5,477 nt of DNA from Bacteroidota bacterium. Its GTDB lineage: Bacteria; Zhuqueibacterota; JdFR-76; DREG01. The stretch is from the NCBI GenBank assembly GCA_030624545.1, contig JAUXJX010000162.1:1-5477 (forward strand). The letters are read 5' to 3'. The stretch's first letter is position 1. Each line of letters starts with the position of its first letter. Both the position numbers and the translations under genes were made by a program. Under the pieces are notes generated by a model. The model searched no databases, had not been told where the DNA came from, and was given only the letters and a program-made list of their open reading frames with translations. Of this stretch, positions 1 to 5,477 are shown in pieces.

Positions 1-16
1 AGCAAAATATAAAGCC

Positions 17-42
17 GGTAGCACAGACATTCTTGTCTGTGC
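17..42 (+). repeat. REP-like element 1 (forward)
   Basis: GGTAG foot at 17-21, then a perfect hairpin with arms GCACAGACA (21-29) and TGTCTGTGC (34-42) around the loop TTCT. It is identical over 26 nt to the element at 104-129. Confidence 0.8.
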
Positions 43-64
43 CGGACATGGCACTCACAAGTGT

Positions 65-90
65 AAACAGACACGAATGTCTGTTCCACC
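65..90 (-). repeat. REP-like element 2 (inverted)
   Basis: On the minus strand this reads GGTGG, then a hairpin with 8-bp arms AACAGACA and TGTCTGTT around TTCG. The foot is GTGG rather than GTAG, and the outermost stem pair is broken (A at 65 opposite C at 86). It is the most diverged of the four copies, matching the forward element at 21 of 26 positions. Confidence 0.75.
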
Positions 91-103
91 AGTGCATTAA
101 GTC

Positions 104-129
104 GGTAGCACAGACATTCTTGTCTGTGC
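104..129 (+). repeat. REP-like element 3 (forward)
   Basis: Exact 26-nt copy of the element at 17-42. It has a GTAG foot at 105-108, 9-bp arms at 108-116 and 121-129, and the loop TTCT. Confidence 0.8.
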
Positions 130-152
130 TTAGATATGGCATTCACAAGATT

Positions 153-178
153 GAACAGACACGAATGTCTGTTCTACC
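153..178 (-). repeat. REP-like element 4 (inverted), next to queF
   Basis: On the minus strand this reads GGTAG, then a perfect hairpin with arms GAACAGACA and TGTCTGTTC around TTCG. It matches the forward copies at 23 of 26 positions. Two of the three differences together swap a C-G stem pair for A-T, so the stem is kept. The element ends 22 bp before the queF start codon. Confidence 0.8.
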
Positions 179-189
179 AACACGATTAT

Positions 190-194
190 GAGGT
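190..194 (+). promoter_or_regulatory. Ribosome binding site of queF
   Basis: GAGGT lies 6 nt before the ATG at 201. This good Shine-Dalgarno match supports that ATG as the start. No convincing sigma-70 promoter is visible between the REP cluster and this site, so the transcript probably begins upstream of, or within, the repeats. Confidence 0.6.
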
Positions 195-200
195 TTTAGC

Positions 201-629
201 ATGACGGACAAGAATTCGGATACAAACAATTTGACCTACCTTGGCGGCAAATCTGAGCCTACGAAGAATTTGGAAACATTTCCCAATCAGAAGCCGGGTC
301 GATATTATCTGGTAACACTGGAGACCGACGAATTTACCTGCCTTTGCCCGAAGACCGGCCAGCCGGATTTCGCCACCATCCGCGTGGAGTACATTCCGGA
401 CCGGCTCATCGTCGAGTCGAAATCATTCAGGCTTTACATCTGGTCTTATCGAAATGAGGGCGTGTTCCACGAGCATGTCACCAACATGATTCTCGACGAC
501 ATTGTGAAGGCGCTCGACCCGCACTGGTGCAAGGTCATTGGCATATTCAACATCCGCGGCGGCGTAGGGATTACGGTCGAGGCAGAGCACGTGAAGACTC
601 CCGAAGCTGTTGAACATCTGCGCCTTTAG
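201..629 (+). CDS. queF: NADPH-dependent 7-cyano-7-deazaguanine reductase QueF
   Basis: QueF is a cytoplasmic enzyme that reduces the nitrile of preQ0 to the aminomethyl group of preQ1, using two NADPH. This is the last step before the base is inserted into tRNA during queuosine synthesis. The 142-residue protein is the short, unimodular (Bacillus-type) form with a tunnelling fold. Family signatures are clear. FTCLCPKTGQPDFA at residues 45-58 carries the catalytic Cys49, which forms the thioimide, and the acid Asp56. The QueF motif ESKSFRLY at 72-79 is the family's NADPH-binding signature. FHEH at 89-92 contains the conserved substrate-binding Glu91, and the C-terminal NIRGGVGI at 117-124 is also typical. 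Length is normal, and the first ~30 residues are variable and polar, as in homologues. No other queuosine genes (queC, queD, queE, tgt) and no preQ1 riboswitch are visible nearby. The product call is very secure. Confidence 0.97.
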   Translation: MTDKNSDTNNLTYLGGKSEPTKNLETFPNQKPGRYYLVTLETDEFTCLCPKTGQPDFATIRVEYIPDRLIVESKSFRLYIWSYRNEGVFHEHVTNMILDDIVKALDPHWCKVIGIFNIRGGVGITVEAEHVKTPEAVEHLRL

Positions 630-729
630 GGGTTCATCCAGACATCTGGGAAAAGGATTGTGGCATATGGCCTCTTTCCAATTTCGGCGGCCCGGATTAC
701 TGCGCCCTATTTCGGAAGTGAATTTGTAA

Positions 730-748
730 TCTCGATTGAATTTCGAGA
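730..748. promoter_or_regulatory. Inverted repeat over the sucAB -35 candidate, possible operator
   Basis: TCTCGA (730-735) and TCGAGA (743-748) form a perfect 6-bp inverted repeat with a 7-nt spacer that contains the candidate -35 box. This layout would fit a dimeric transcription factor site. An arm of 6 bp can occur by chance, and no regulator is known to fit it. Confidence 0.25.
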
Positions 749-762
749 CGCGGTATTATACT
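736..762 (+). promoter_or_regulatory. Candidate promoter for sucAB
   Basis: TTGAAT (736-741) and TATACT (757-762) are separated by 15 bp, a little short for sigma-70. Overlapping alternatives for the -10 are TATTAT (754-759) and TATGAT (766-771), neither with a good -35 at normal spacing. A start just downstream would give a leader of roughly 50-60 nt. If the host uses a Bacteroidota-like sigma factor, whose consensus is TAnnTTTG, the ACTTTG at 760-765 is only a partial match. The exact boxes are uncertain. Confidence 0.35.
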
Positions 763-810
763 TTGTATGATACTTTTCGGAGCGTCAATCGATTAGTGAC
801 AGCGATGTCT

Positions 811-828
811 TAGGAAAAACTGATCCTA
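811..828 (+). promoter_or_regulatory. Weak, possibly masked ribosome binding site of sucA
   Basis: The only Shine-Dalgarno-like sequence before sucA is AGGA at 812-815, 12 nt from the ATG, which is too far for best use. TAGGA (811-815) can pair with TCCTA (824-828), including the A of the start codon, over an 8-nt loop. The pairing would hide both SD and start, or, if only transient, alter their spacing. The stem is only 5 bp, so any effect is speculative. Confidence 0.35.
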
Positions 829-3581
829 TGGAACGATTCTCATACATCAGCAACGCAGATCCGGACTATATTGAAGGCTTGTACGAGAGCTACAAGAAAG
901 ACCGCAATTCCGTTGACGAGAGCTGGAAGAAGTTTTTCGAAGGCTTTGAGTTTCGTGGGGCCACCGAAACCAAAGTTGCCGAGACTCCCAAATCCGTCCA
1001 AAAAGAGATTAAGGTTCTGAATCTGATTCAAGATTACCGCGCCCGCGGCCATTTTTTCACGAAAACCAACCCGGTTCGAGAGCGCAGAAAATATTACCCA
1101 ACATTAGATCTCAAGAACTTCGATCTCGATGAAAGTGATCTCGACACGGTCTTCCAGGCCGGCAGCGAAATAGGCATTGGACCGGCAAGTTTGCGTGACA
1201 TAATCTCCCATCTGCAGCAGACCTATTGCAAATCCATCGGAGCGGAATATATGTTCATCCGCGTGCGGGAAAAGCTGGAGTGGCTGCAAAAGAGGATGGA
1301 ATCAACCAAGAATACGCCCGATTTCTCTATTGCCGACAAGAAGCACATTTTACATAAATTAACCCAGGCCGTTCTGTTCGAGAACTTCGTACATACGAAA
1401 TACCTGGGACAAAAGCGCTTTGCTCTTTCGGGCGGAGAGACGCTCATTCCGGGCATGGACGCCATCCTCGAAAACGGCAGTGAGCTTGGCGTGGAAGAGT
1501 TTGTGATCGGCATGGCGCACCGCGGCCGATTGAATGTCCTGGCCAATATCTTGAATAAGTCGTATGGCTATATCTTCAGGGAATTCGAAGGCGATGCATA
1601 CGACGATTCCATCTTCGAAGGCGATGTGAAGTATCATTTGGGATTTTCCAGCGACCTAATCACGCGGAGTGGGAAGCAGGTGCATCTGAATTTGGCTTCA
1701 AATCCTTCACATCTGGAGGCGGTCGATCCGGTTGTCGAGGGAATAACCAGGGCGAAAATCGATAAGCGTTACGACGGAGATCACAACAAGATCGTGCCGA
1801 TTCTGATTCACGGTGATGCGGCGATTGCCGGACAGGGAATTGTATACGAAGTAGTGCAGATGTCGCTTTTGGAAGGTTATAAGACCGGCGGAACCATTCA
1901 CCTGGTCATCAACAACCAGGTCGGATTTACCACCAATTATTTGGATGGCCGGTCCAGCATCTATTGCACGGATGTCGCCAAGATTACCCACTCGCCCGTA
2001 TTTCATGTTAATGCAGATGACGTGGAGGCAGTTGTCCTCGCTGTCCAGATGGCCATGGAATACCGCCAAAAATTCCACACCGACGTTTTCATCGATCTCC
2101 TCGGCTATCGAAAATATGGCCACAACGAAGCAGACGATCCCCGCTTTACCCAGCCCCGTCTTTACAAGGCAATCACACAGCATCCCGATCCAAGGGAGAT
2201 CTACTGCAGGCAGTTGGAGGAAAGCCGCGCAATCGACAGCCAGCAAGTGGCTGAGCTCGAAAAAGATTTTCAACGGCAGTTGCAGGCGCTTCTTGCGGAG
2301 GCCAAAGAGAAAAGAGTTGCCCCCGAGATCTCAATTTTTGAAAAGGATTGGCATGGCTTTCGGGACGCTGAAGACAAAGACTTTGAAAGGTCGCCGGACA
2401 CATCAGTAGATGAAAAGACGCTTCTTGAAGTAGGAGAAAAAATCGTCACCATTCCCGAACGCATCAAAGTTTTTGACAAAATCGAACGCCTTTATAAAGA
2501 GAGAGGGAAGAGATTTTTGGAAGACCGCACCTGTGACTGGGCATGGGGAGAACTTCTCGCCTATGGTACCCTCGTGAACGAGGGCGTGCCCATTCGGTTG
2601 AGTGGCCAGGATAGCGAAAGGGGGACCTTTGCCCACCGCCATGCGGTATTGAAGAGCGTGGATGCCGAAGAACGATATGTACCTCTCGATCATATTCATG
2701 AGAATCAAGCTCTGTTCCAGATCTTCAATTCGCCCCTTTCGGAGTTCGGGGTTCTGGGCTTTGAGTTCGGCTATTGCCTGGCGAATCCAACGGGCTTGAC
2801 CATCTGGGAGGCGCAGTTCGGCGATTTTGCCAATGGCGCCCAGATCATCATCGACCAATTTCTGATCTCTTCCGAGGCCAAGTGGCAGCGAATGAACGGG
2901 CTGGTTTTGTTTCTGCCTCATGGATACGAGGGACAGGGTCCGGAACATTCTTCCGCCAGGCTGGAAAGGTTTTTGGCTGCCGGTGCAGCGAATAATCTGC
3001 AAGTCGTCAACTGCACGACGCCGGCAAATTTCTTCCATGTTTTGCGTCGTCAGACGAAATTCCCCTTCAGGATTCCCTTGGTCTGCATGACGCCGAAGAG
3101 CCTGCTTCGTCATCCGCTTTGCGTCAGTCCCTTTGAGGATTTCACCCAAAAGCGCTTCCAGGAAGTGATCGATGACGAAAATGCTGATGCGCGGCAGGTT
3201 GAGAAGGTGCTCTTCTGTTCGGGCAAGATCTATTATGAACTGTTTGAAAGACAGCGAGCGGGGGAACGCGAAGATATCGCTATCGTCCGCCTCGAGCAAC
3301 TCTTTCCATTTCCATCCAAACAGATGAATGCAATCGTCAAGAAATATCGATCGGCGAAAAGATTTGTCTGGGTGCAGGAGGAGGCGGAAAACATGGGCGC
3401 CTGGACGCATTTGCGCGACAATTTTGATCTTGTGCGTTTGGATCGAATTTGCCGCAAGGCGAGCGCCACACCGGCAACCGGCTTTCACAGGCATCATGTC
3501 GCGGAGCAGCAAGCCATACTCGATTTCGCCTTCGAGAAGGCGCCCCAGAACGGCAAGAAAGTAATGGTCGCAGCTGTTTGA
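828..3581 (+). CDS. sucA: 2-oxoglutarate dehydrogenase E1 component SucA
   Basis: SucA is the thiamine-diphosphate-dependent E1 subunit of the cytoplasmic 2-oxoglutarate dehydrogenase complex. It decarboxylates 2-oxoglutarate and transfers the succinyl group to the lipoyl arm of SucB. The 917-residue length is normal (E. coli about 933). Domains in order are an E2-binding N-terminus (about 5-42, ending SVDESWKKFFEGF), a linker, the diphosphate-binding domain (about 185-510), the pyrimidine-binding domain (about 565-770) and the C-terminal domain (to about 910). Visible motifs are HRGRLN 231-236, SNPSHLE 291-297, the GD...NN metal-ThDP motif (Gly329-Asp330 to Asn362-Asn363), GHNEADDP 431-438, SGQDSERGTFAHRHA 592-605, a SEFGVLGFEFGY stretch at 638-649 whose Glu639 is the likely cofactor-activating glutamate, and HGYEGQGPEHSSARLE 698-713. 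The start is supported by the conserved N-terminus, although the ribosome site is poor. sucB follows 28 bp downstream, almost certainly in the same operon. Confidence 0.97.
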   Translation: MERFSYISNADPDYIEGLYESYKKDRNSVDESWKKFFEGFEFRGATETKVAETPKSVQKEIKVLNLIQDYRARGHFFTKTNPVRERRKYYPTLDLKNFDLDESDLDTVFQAGSEIGIGPASLRDIISHLQQTYCKSIGAEYMFIRVREKLEWLQKRMESTKNTPDFSIADKKHILHKLTQAVLFENFVHTKYLGQKRFALSGGETLIPGMDAILENGSELGVEEFVIGMAHRGRLNVLANILNKSYGYIFREFEGDAYDDSIFEGDVKYHLGFSSDLITRSGKQVHLNLASNPSHLEAVDPVVEGITRAKIDKRYDGDHNKIVPILIHGDAAIAGQGIVYEVVQMSLLEGYKTGGTIHLVINNQVGFTTNYLDGRSSIYCTDVAKITHSPVFHVNADDVEAVVLAVQMAMEYRQKFHTDVFIDLLGYRKYGHNEADDPRFTQPRLYKAITQHPDPREIYCRQLEESRAIDSQQVAELEKDFQRQLQALLAEAKEKRVAPEISIFEKDWHGFRDAEDKDFERSPDTSVDEKTLLEVGEKIVTIPERIKVFDKIERLYKERGKRFLEDRTCDWAWGELLAYGTLVNEGVPIRLSGQDSERGTFAHRHAVLKSVDAEERYVPLDHIHENQALFQIFNSPLSEFGVLGFEFGYCLANPTGLTIWEAQFGDFANGAQIIIDQFLISSEAKWQRMNGLVLFLPHGYEGQGPEHSSARLERFLAAGAANNLQVVNCTTPANFFHVLRRQTKFPFRIPLVCMTPKSLLRHPLCVSPFEDFTQKRFQEVIDDENADARQVEKVLFCSGKIYYELFERQRAGEREDIAIVRLEQLFPFPSKQMNAIVKKYRSAKRFVWVQEEAENMGAWTHLRDNFDLVRLDRICRKASATPATGFHRHHVAEQQAILDFAFEKAPQNGKKVMVAAV

Positions 3582-3598
3582 TTGGATATAGAGAATAC

Positions 3599-3604
3599 AG
3601 GAAG
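3599..3604 (+). promoter_or_regulatory. Ribosome binding site of sucB
   Basis: AGGAAG lies 5 nt before the ATG at 3610, in the 28-bp gap after sucA. It is much stronger and better spaced than the site before sucA, which may help balance E2 output against E1. Confidence 0.6.
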
Positions 3605-3609
3605 CGAAA

Positions 3610-4845
3610 ATGTCATTTGAAATCAAAATTCCCGAAGTCGGGGAATCCATCAGCGAAGTCGTCGTGGCCCGCTGGCTGAAAAAGGACGGAGATTACATCG
3701 AAGTCGACGAGCTTGTCTGTGAGATTGAATCCGATAAGGCAGCCTTCGAACTTCCGGCGGAAAAGGCCGGCGTCTTGAAAACAAAGGTTGATGAGGGCTC
3801 AACCGTGGCGATTGGCGCCGTCATCGGCGAGATCGAAACGAGCGAAAAAAAGGAGAAGACCACAACAGACCCTGCCTCAGTGAAAGAGGAGAAAGCTGAA
3901 GCCGCAGCCGGGAAAGCGGCTGATAAATCCACAAAGATTTCTCCGGTTGCAGCCAAAATTCTGGAAGAGGCGGGCGTTGAAATGGACAGCGTCCTCGGCA
4001 GTGGACAGGGTGGCCGGGTCACGAAGGAGGACGCGCTCGACGCAGTCAAGAAGCTCGAGGCCGAAGCCCAGGATTCCGTGGACGGCGGCAAGAAGAAGGA
4101 GGAAGTCGAAGCACCTCCGACTCTGGTTCAGCCCGTGCCGGGAAGCAGGAAGGAGCGCAGTGAAAAACTGTCTACTCTGCGCAAGACCATTGCCCGGAGG
4201 TTGGTGGCTGCCAAGAACGAGACCGCCATGCTCACCACTTTTAATGAAATCGACATGTCGGCTGTGAAGGAAGTCCGGGAGAAATATAAGGACTCGTTCA
4301 AAGAGAAATTCCATGTCGGTCTCGGGTTCATGTCCTTTTTTACCCATGTGGTCTGCATCGCCCTGAAAGAATGGCCGGCGCTGAACGCAATCATAGAGGG
4401 CGACGAGATGAGGTATCATGATTACTGCGACATTGGCATCGCCGTTTCGACCCCGCGTGGGCTGGTCGTTCCGGTAATTCGCAATGCCGAAAGTATGAGC
4501 ATGGCAGAAATCGAGGTCCAGATCGCCGCTCTGGCAGAAAAGGCCCGTGACAATAAGCTCTCGATTGAAGAAATGACCGGGGGCACGTTCACCATTTCCA
4601 ATGGTGGTGTATTTGGTTCGCTCATGTCCACTCCGATTCTTAATGCGCCGCAGTCCGCGATTCTCGGTATGCACAAAATAATGGATCGCCCCGTGGCAAT
4701 CGATGGGGAAGTAGTCATTCGCCCCATGATGTATGTCGCCCTATCGTATGATCATCGCATCGTCGATGGGCGCGAATCGGTCAGTTTCCTGGTACGGGTA
4801 AAGGAACTGCTCGAAGATCCGCATCGGATGCTGTTGGAAATTTGA
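3610..4845 (+). CDS. sucB: Dihydrolipoyllysine-residue succinyltransferase SucB (E2 of 2-oxoglutarate dehydrogenase)
   Basis: SucB is the E2 core of the complex. It accepts the succinyl group from SucA on its lipoyl arm and passes it to CoA. The 411 residues contain, in order: a lipoyl domain (about 2-77) with the lipoylated Lys43 in [13 protein letters not shown]; a flexible Lys/Glu/Ala-rich linker (78-107); a peripheral-subunit-binding domain (about 108-146, with [14 protein letters not shown] and [12 protein letters not shown]); a second charged linker (about 148-183); and the catalytic domain (about 185-411). The active-site motif SYDHRIVDG (379-387) supplies His382 and Asp386. [15 protein letters not shown] (328-342) has Ser330 where E. 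coli SucB, as I recall, has a catalytic Thr. The position after sucA and the close match to the E. coli C-terminus favour succinyltransferase over acetyltransferase. E3 (lpd) is not in the window. Confidence 0.96.
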   Translation: MSFEIKIPEVGESISEVVVARWLKKDGDYIEVDELVCEIESDKAAFELPAEKAGVLKTKVDEGSTVAIGAVIGEIETSEKKEKTTTDPASVKEEKAEAAAGKAADKSTKISPVAAKILEEAGVEMDSVLGSGQGGRVTKEDALDAVKKLEAEAQDSVDGGKKKEEVEAPPTLVQPVPGSRKERSEKLSTLRKTIARRLVAAKNETAMLTTFNEIDMSAVKEVREKYKDSFKEKFHVGLGFMSFFTHVVCIALKEWPALNAIIEGDEMRYHDYCDIGIAVSTPRGLVVPVIRNAESMSMAEIEVQIAALAEKARDNKLSIEEMTGGTFTISNGGVFGSLMSTPILNAPQSAILGMHKIMDRPVAIDGEVVIRPMMYVALSYDHRIVDGRESVSFLVRVKELLEDPHRMLLEI

Positions 4846-4856
4846 AGTCATAACGG

Positions 4857-4898
4857 AGACCTTTCAGGTTTGCACACCTGAGAGGTCTATTCAATTTT
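4857..4898 (+). terminator. Hairpin terminator after sucB
   Basis: The arms AGACCTTTCAGGT (4857-4869) and ACCTGAGAGGTCT (4876-4888) form a 13-bp stem with one T-G wobble and the 6-nt loop TTGCAC. It begins 11 bp after the sucB stop. An AT-rich stretch with a broken T-tract (TATTCAATTTT) follows, so termination is likely, though the U-tract is not ideal. On the other strand the hairpin has no T-tract, so it works in the + direction. It marks the end of a two-gene sucAB operon. Confidence 0.75.
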
Positions 4899-4906
4899 GG
4901 ATAAAT

Positions 4907-4910
4907 GGAG
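4907..4910 (+). promoter_or_regulatory. Ribosome binding site of the dehydrogenase gene
   Basis: GGAG lies 4 nt before the ATG at 4915, slightly close but usable. An in-frame TTG at 4897 is an alternative start, with AGAGG at 4881-4885, 11 nt upstream and inside the terminator stem. Confidence 0.45.
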
Positions 4911-4914
4911 CCTC

Positions 4915-5477
4915 ATGGGCCTGCAATTGACCACCATACTCTCTTTTTTCGTGTTTTCGTTTCTCGTCCGGCCCGCGAATGCCCAAATCCAAATCGAGTC
5001 AGCATTTCCCAGCCTCTCCTTCACCCTTCCCGTAGATCTGCAACATGCGGGTGATGGAACCGACCGGATTTTTGTCGTTGAACAGGCCGGCAGGATATTG
5101 GTTTTTCCGAATGACCGCGACGCCACAACCTCAGAGGTCTTCCTTGATATTCGCGGCCGTGTTAACAACAGCGGAAACGAAGAAGGTTTGCTTGGTCTGG
5201 CTTTCCATCCTGACTATGAGAATAACGGACACTTTTTTGTTGACTATACCGCATCGTCACCGAGGCGAACCGTAATTGCGCGATTCAAAGTTGACGACTC
5301 GAATCCAAACCGCGCCGATCCCGACAGCATGCTGGTCATTCTGGAGGTGAACCAACCTTTCTCGAACCACAACGGCGGCCAAATCGCCTTTGGCCCCGAT
5401 GGATTTCTCTACATCTCCCTGGGTGACGGCGGCTCAGCGGGCGACCCGGGAGATAACGGCCAGAAACCAGAAACGCT
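4915..5477 (+). CDS. Exported glucose/sorbosone dehydrogenase family protein (PQQ-type beta-propeller), 5' part
   Basis: This reading frame stays open to the window edge, giving 187 residues and no stop, so the 3' part is missing. Residues 1-23 look like a Sec signal peptide: a hydrophobic stretch (LTTILSFFVFSFLV) and an ANA cleavage site before Gln24. The n-region has no Lys or Arg from ATG 4915; starting at TTG 4897 would add MDKWSL and a lysine. The mature part matches the glucose/sorbosone dehydrogenase family, a six-bladed propeller that binds PQQ and oxidises sugars in the periplasm or outside the cell. Motifs are DGTDRIFVVEQAGRI (47-61), EEGLLGLAFHPDY (89-101) and NHNGGQIAFGPDGFLYIS (151-168), followed by LGDGG at 169-173. 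His152 and Asp171 have the same 19-residue spacing as catalytic His144 and Asp163 of Acinetobacter soluble glucose dehydrogenase. Substrate cannot be predicted, and many relatives are uncharacterised. It is probably transcribed separately from sucAB. Confidence 0.88.
   Translation, partial: MGLQLTTILSFFVFSFLVRPANAQIQIESAFPSLSFTLPVDLQHAGDGTDRIFVVEQAGRILVFPNDRDATTSEVFLDIRGRVNNSGNEEGLLGLAFHPDYENNGHFFVDYTASSPRRTVIARFKVDDSNPNRADPDSMLVILEVNQPFSNHNGGQIAFGPDGFLYISLGDGGSAGDPGDNGQKPET

Larger units (their letters stand above)
16..179. repeat. Tandem REP/BIME-like cluster, two ~87-bp units
   Basis: Two tandem units start near 16 and 103. Each holds one element in + orientation and one in - orientation, with a 22- to 23-nt spacer that is itself partly conserved (ATGGCA, then C or T, then TCACAAG). 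The + elements are 87 bp apart and the - elements 88 bp apart, so the whole unit was duplicated. Each element has a GTAG-type 5' foot followed by a short hairpin. This is the known design of REP sequences used by RAYT/TnpA_REP single-strand transposases, and inverted REP pairs are called BIMEs. That these elements are mobilised by a RAYT is inferred from the architecture; no RAYT gene is in the window. The cluster fills nearly all of the space upstream of queF, and no other gene is visible in 1-200. Confidence 0.8.
630..827. other. Intergenic region between queF and sucA
   Basis: These 198 bp contain no ORF with coding character. The queF-proximal part (630-720) has only weak imperfect hairpins (638-649 and 649-679) and no T-tract, so no intrinsic terminator can be called for queF. 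The sucA-proximal part (720-827) is AT-rich, with several -10-like hexamers, an inverted repeat and a small hairpin at the sucA start. A separate promoter for sucAB here is likely but cannot be fixed precisely. Confidence 0.6.

Noticed and set aside
16..179. CRISPR array
   Set aside because: The repeats alternate in orientation, the spacers are short and similar to each other, and no cas genes are present. The REP/BIME pattern explains it better.
1..200. preQ1 riboswitch upstream of queF
   Set aside because: I see no preQ1-I or preQ1-II type pseudoknot consensus. The leader is taken up by palindromic repeats.
638..679. Terminator after queF
   Set aside because: Only a 4-bp hairpin (CCAG/CTGG) and an interrupted GGAAA/TTTCC pairing are present, with no T-tract after either.
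1945..2409. 154-codon + strand frame inside sucA
   Set aside because: It is in another frame than the conserved E1 sequence, which runs through unbroken. The product is low-complexity and unfamiliar, with no sign of a frameshift.
2403..3650. 415-codon open frame on the minus strand opposite sucA
   Set aside because: It is fully antisense to conserved SucA domains, shows no recognisable motif, and arises from the codon pattern of the real gene. SucA is beyond doubt in this stretch.
3877..4674. 265-codon minus-strand open frame opposite sucB
   Set aside because: It lies opposite the E2 linker, binding domain and catalytic core, its protein has no recognisable family features, and its composition is what an antisense frame would give.
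4905..5051. Alternative ATG at 4905 for the downstream gene
   Set aside because: That frame stops after about 49 codons with no recognisable protein. The frame from 4915 gives a signal peptide and clear family motifs.

Overview
The window is ordinary bacterial chromosome with housekeeping and metabolic genes, all on the + strand. The best guess for the host is a Gram-negative bacterium of the Bacteroidota/FCB superphylum or a related candidate phylum. The SucA N-terminus (MERFSYISNADPDYIEGLYE) resembles the Bacteroidota-type form of the enzyme, and a secreted PQQ-type sugar dehydrogenase follows. This placement rests on remembered family resemblance, not on a search.

Positions 1-200 hold no gene. 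They contain two tandem copies of an ~87-bp unit. Each unit carries two copies of one ~26-nt palindromic element in opposite orientation. Three of the four elements begin with GTAG and one with GTGG, followed by a hairpin with 8- to 9-bp arms and a 4-nt loop. This is the architecture of REP elements paired into BIMEs, which are mobilised by RAYT (TnpA_REP) transposases. No such transposase lies in the window. The last element ends 12 bp before the ribosome binding site of the next gene.

Positions 201-629 encode a complete unimodular QueF, the nitrile reductase that makes preQ1 for queuosine tRNA modification. A 198-bp intergenic region (630-827) follows. It has a weak promoter candidate, a small inverted repeat over its -35 box, and a small hairpin that could mask the sucA Shine-Dalgarno sequence.

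Positions 828-4845 are a two-gene sucA-sucB unit separated by 28 bp. It encodes the E1 and E2 components of the 2-oxoglutarate dehydrogenase complex of the TCA cycle. E3 (lipoamide dehydrogenase) and succinyl-CoA synthetase genes are not in the window. A strong hairpin (13-bp stem) just after sucB probably ends the transcript. From 4915 to the window edge lies the 5' part of a gene for an exported glucose/sorbosone dehydrogenase-type beta-propeller protein.

I found no defence system, CRISPR array, phage gene or other unfamiliar multi-gene system. The REP/BIME cluster is the most interesting non-coding structure here.
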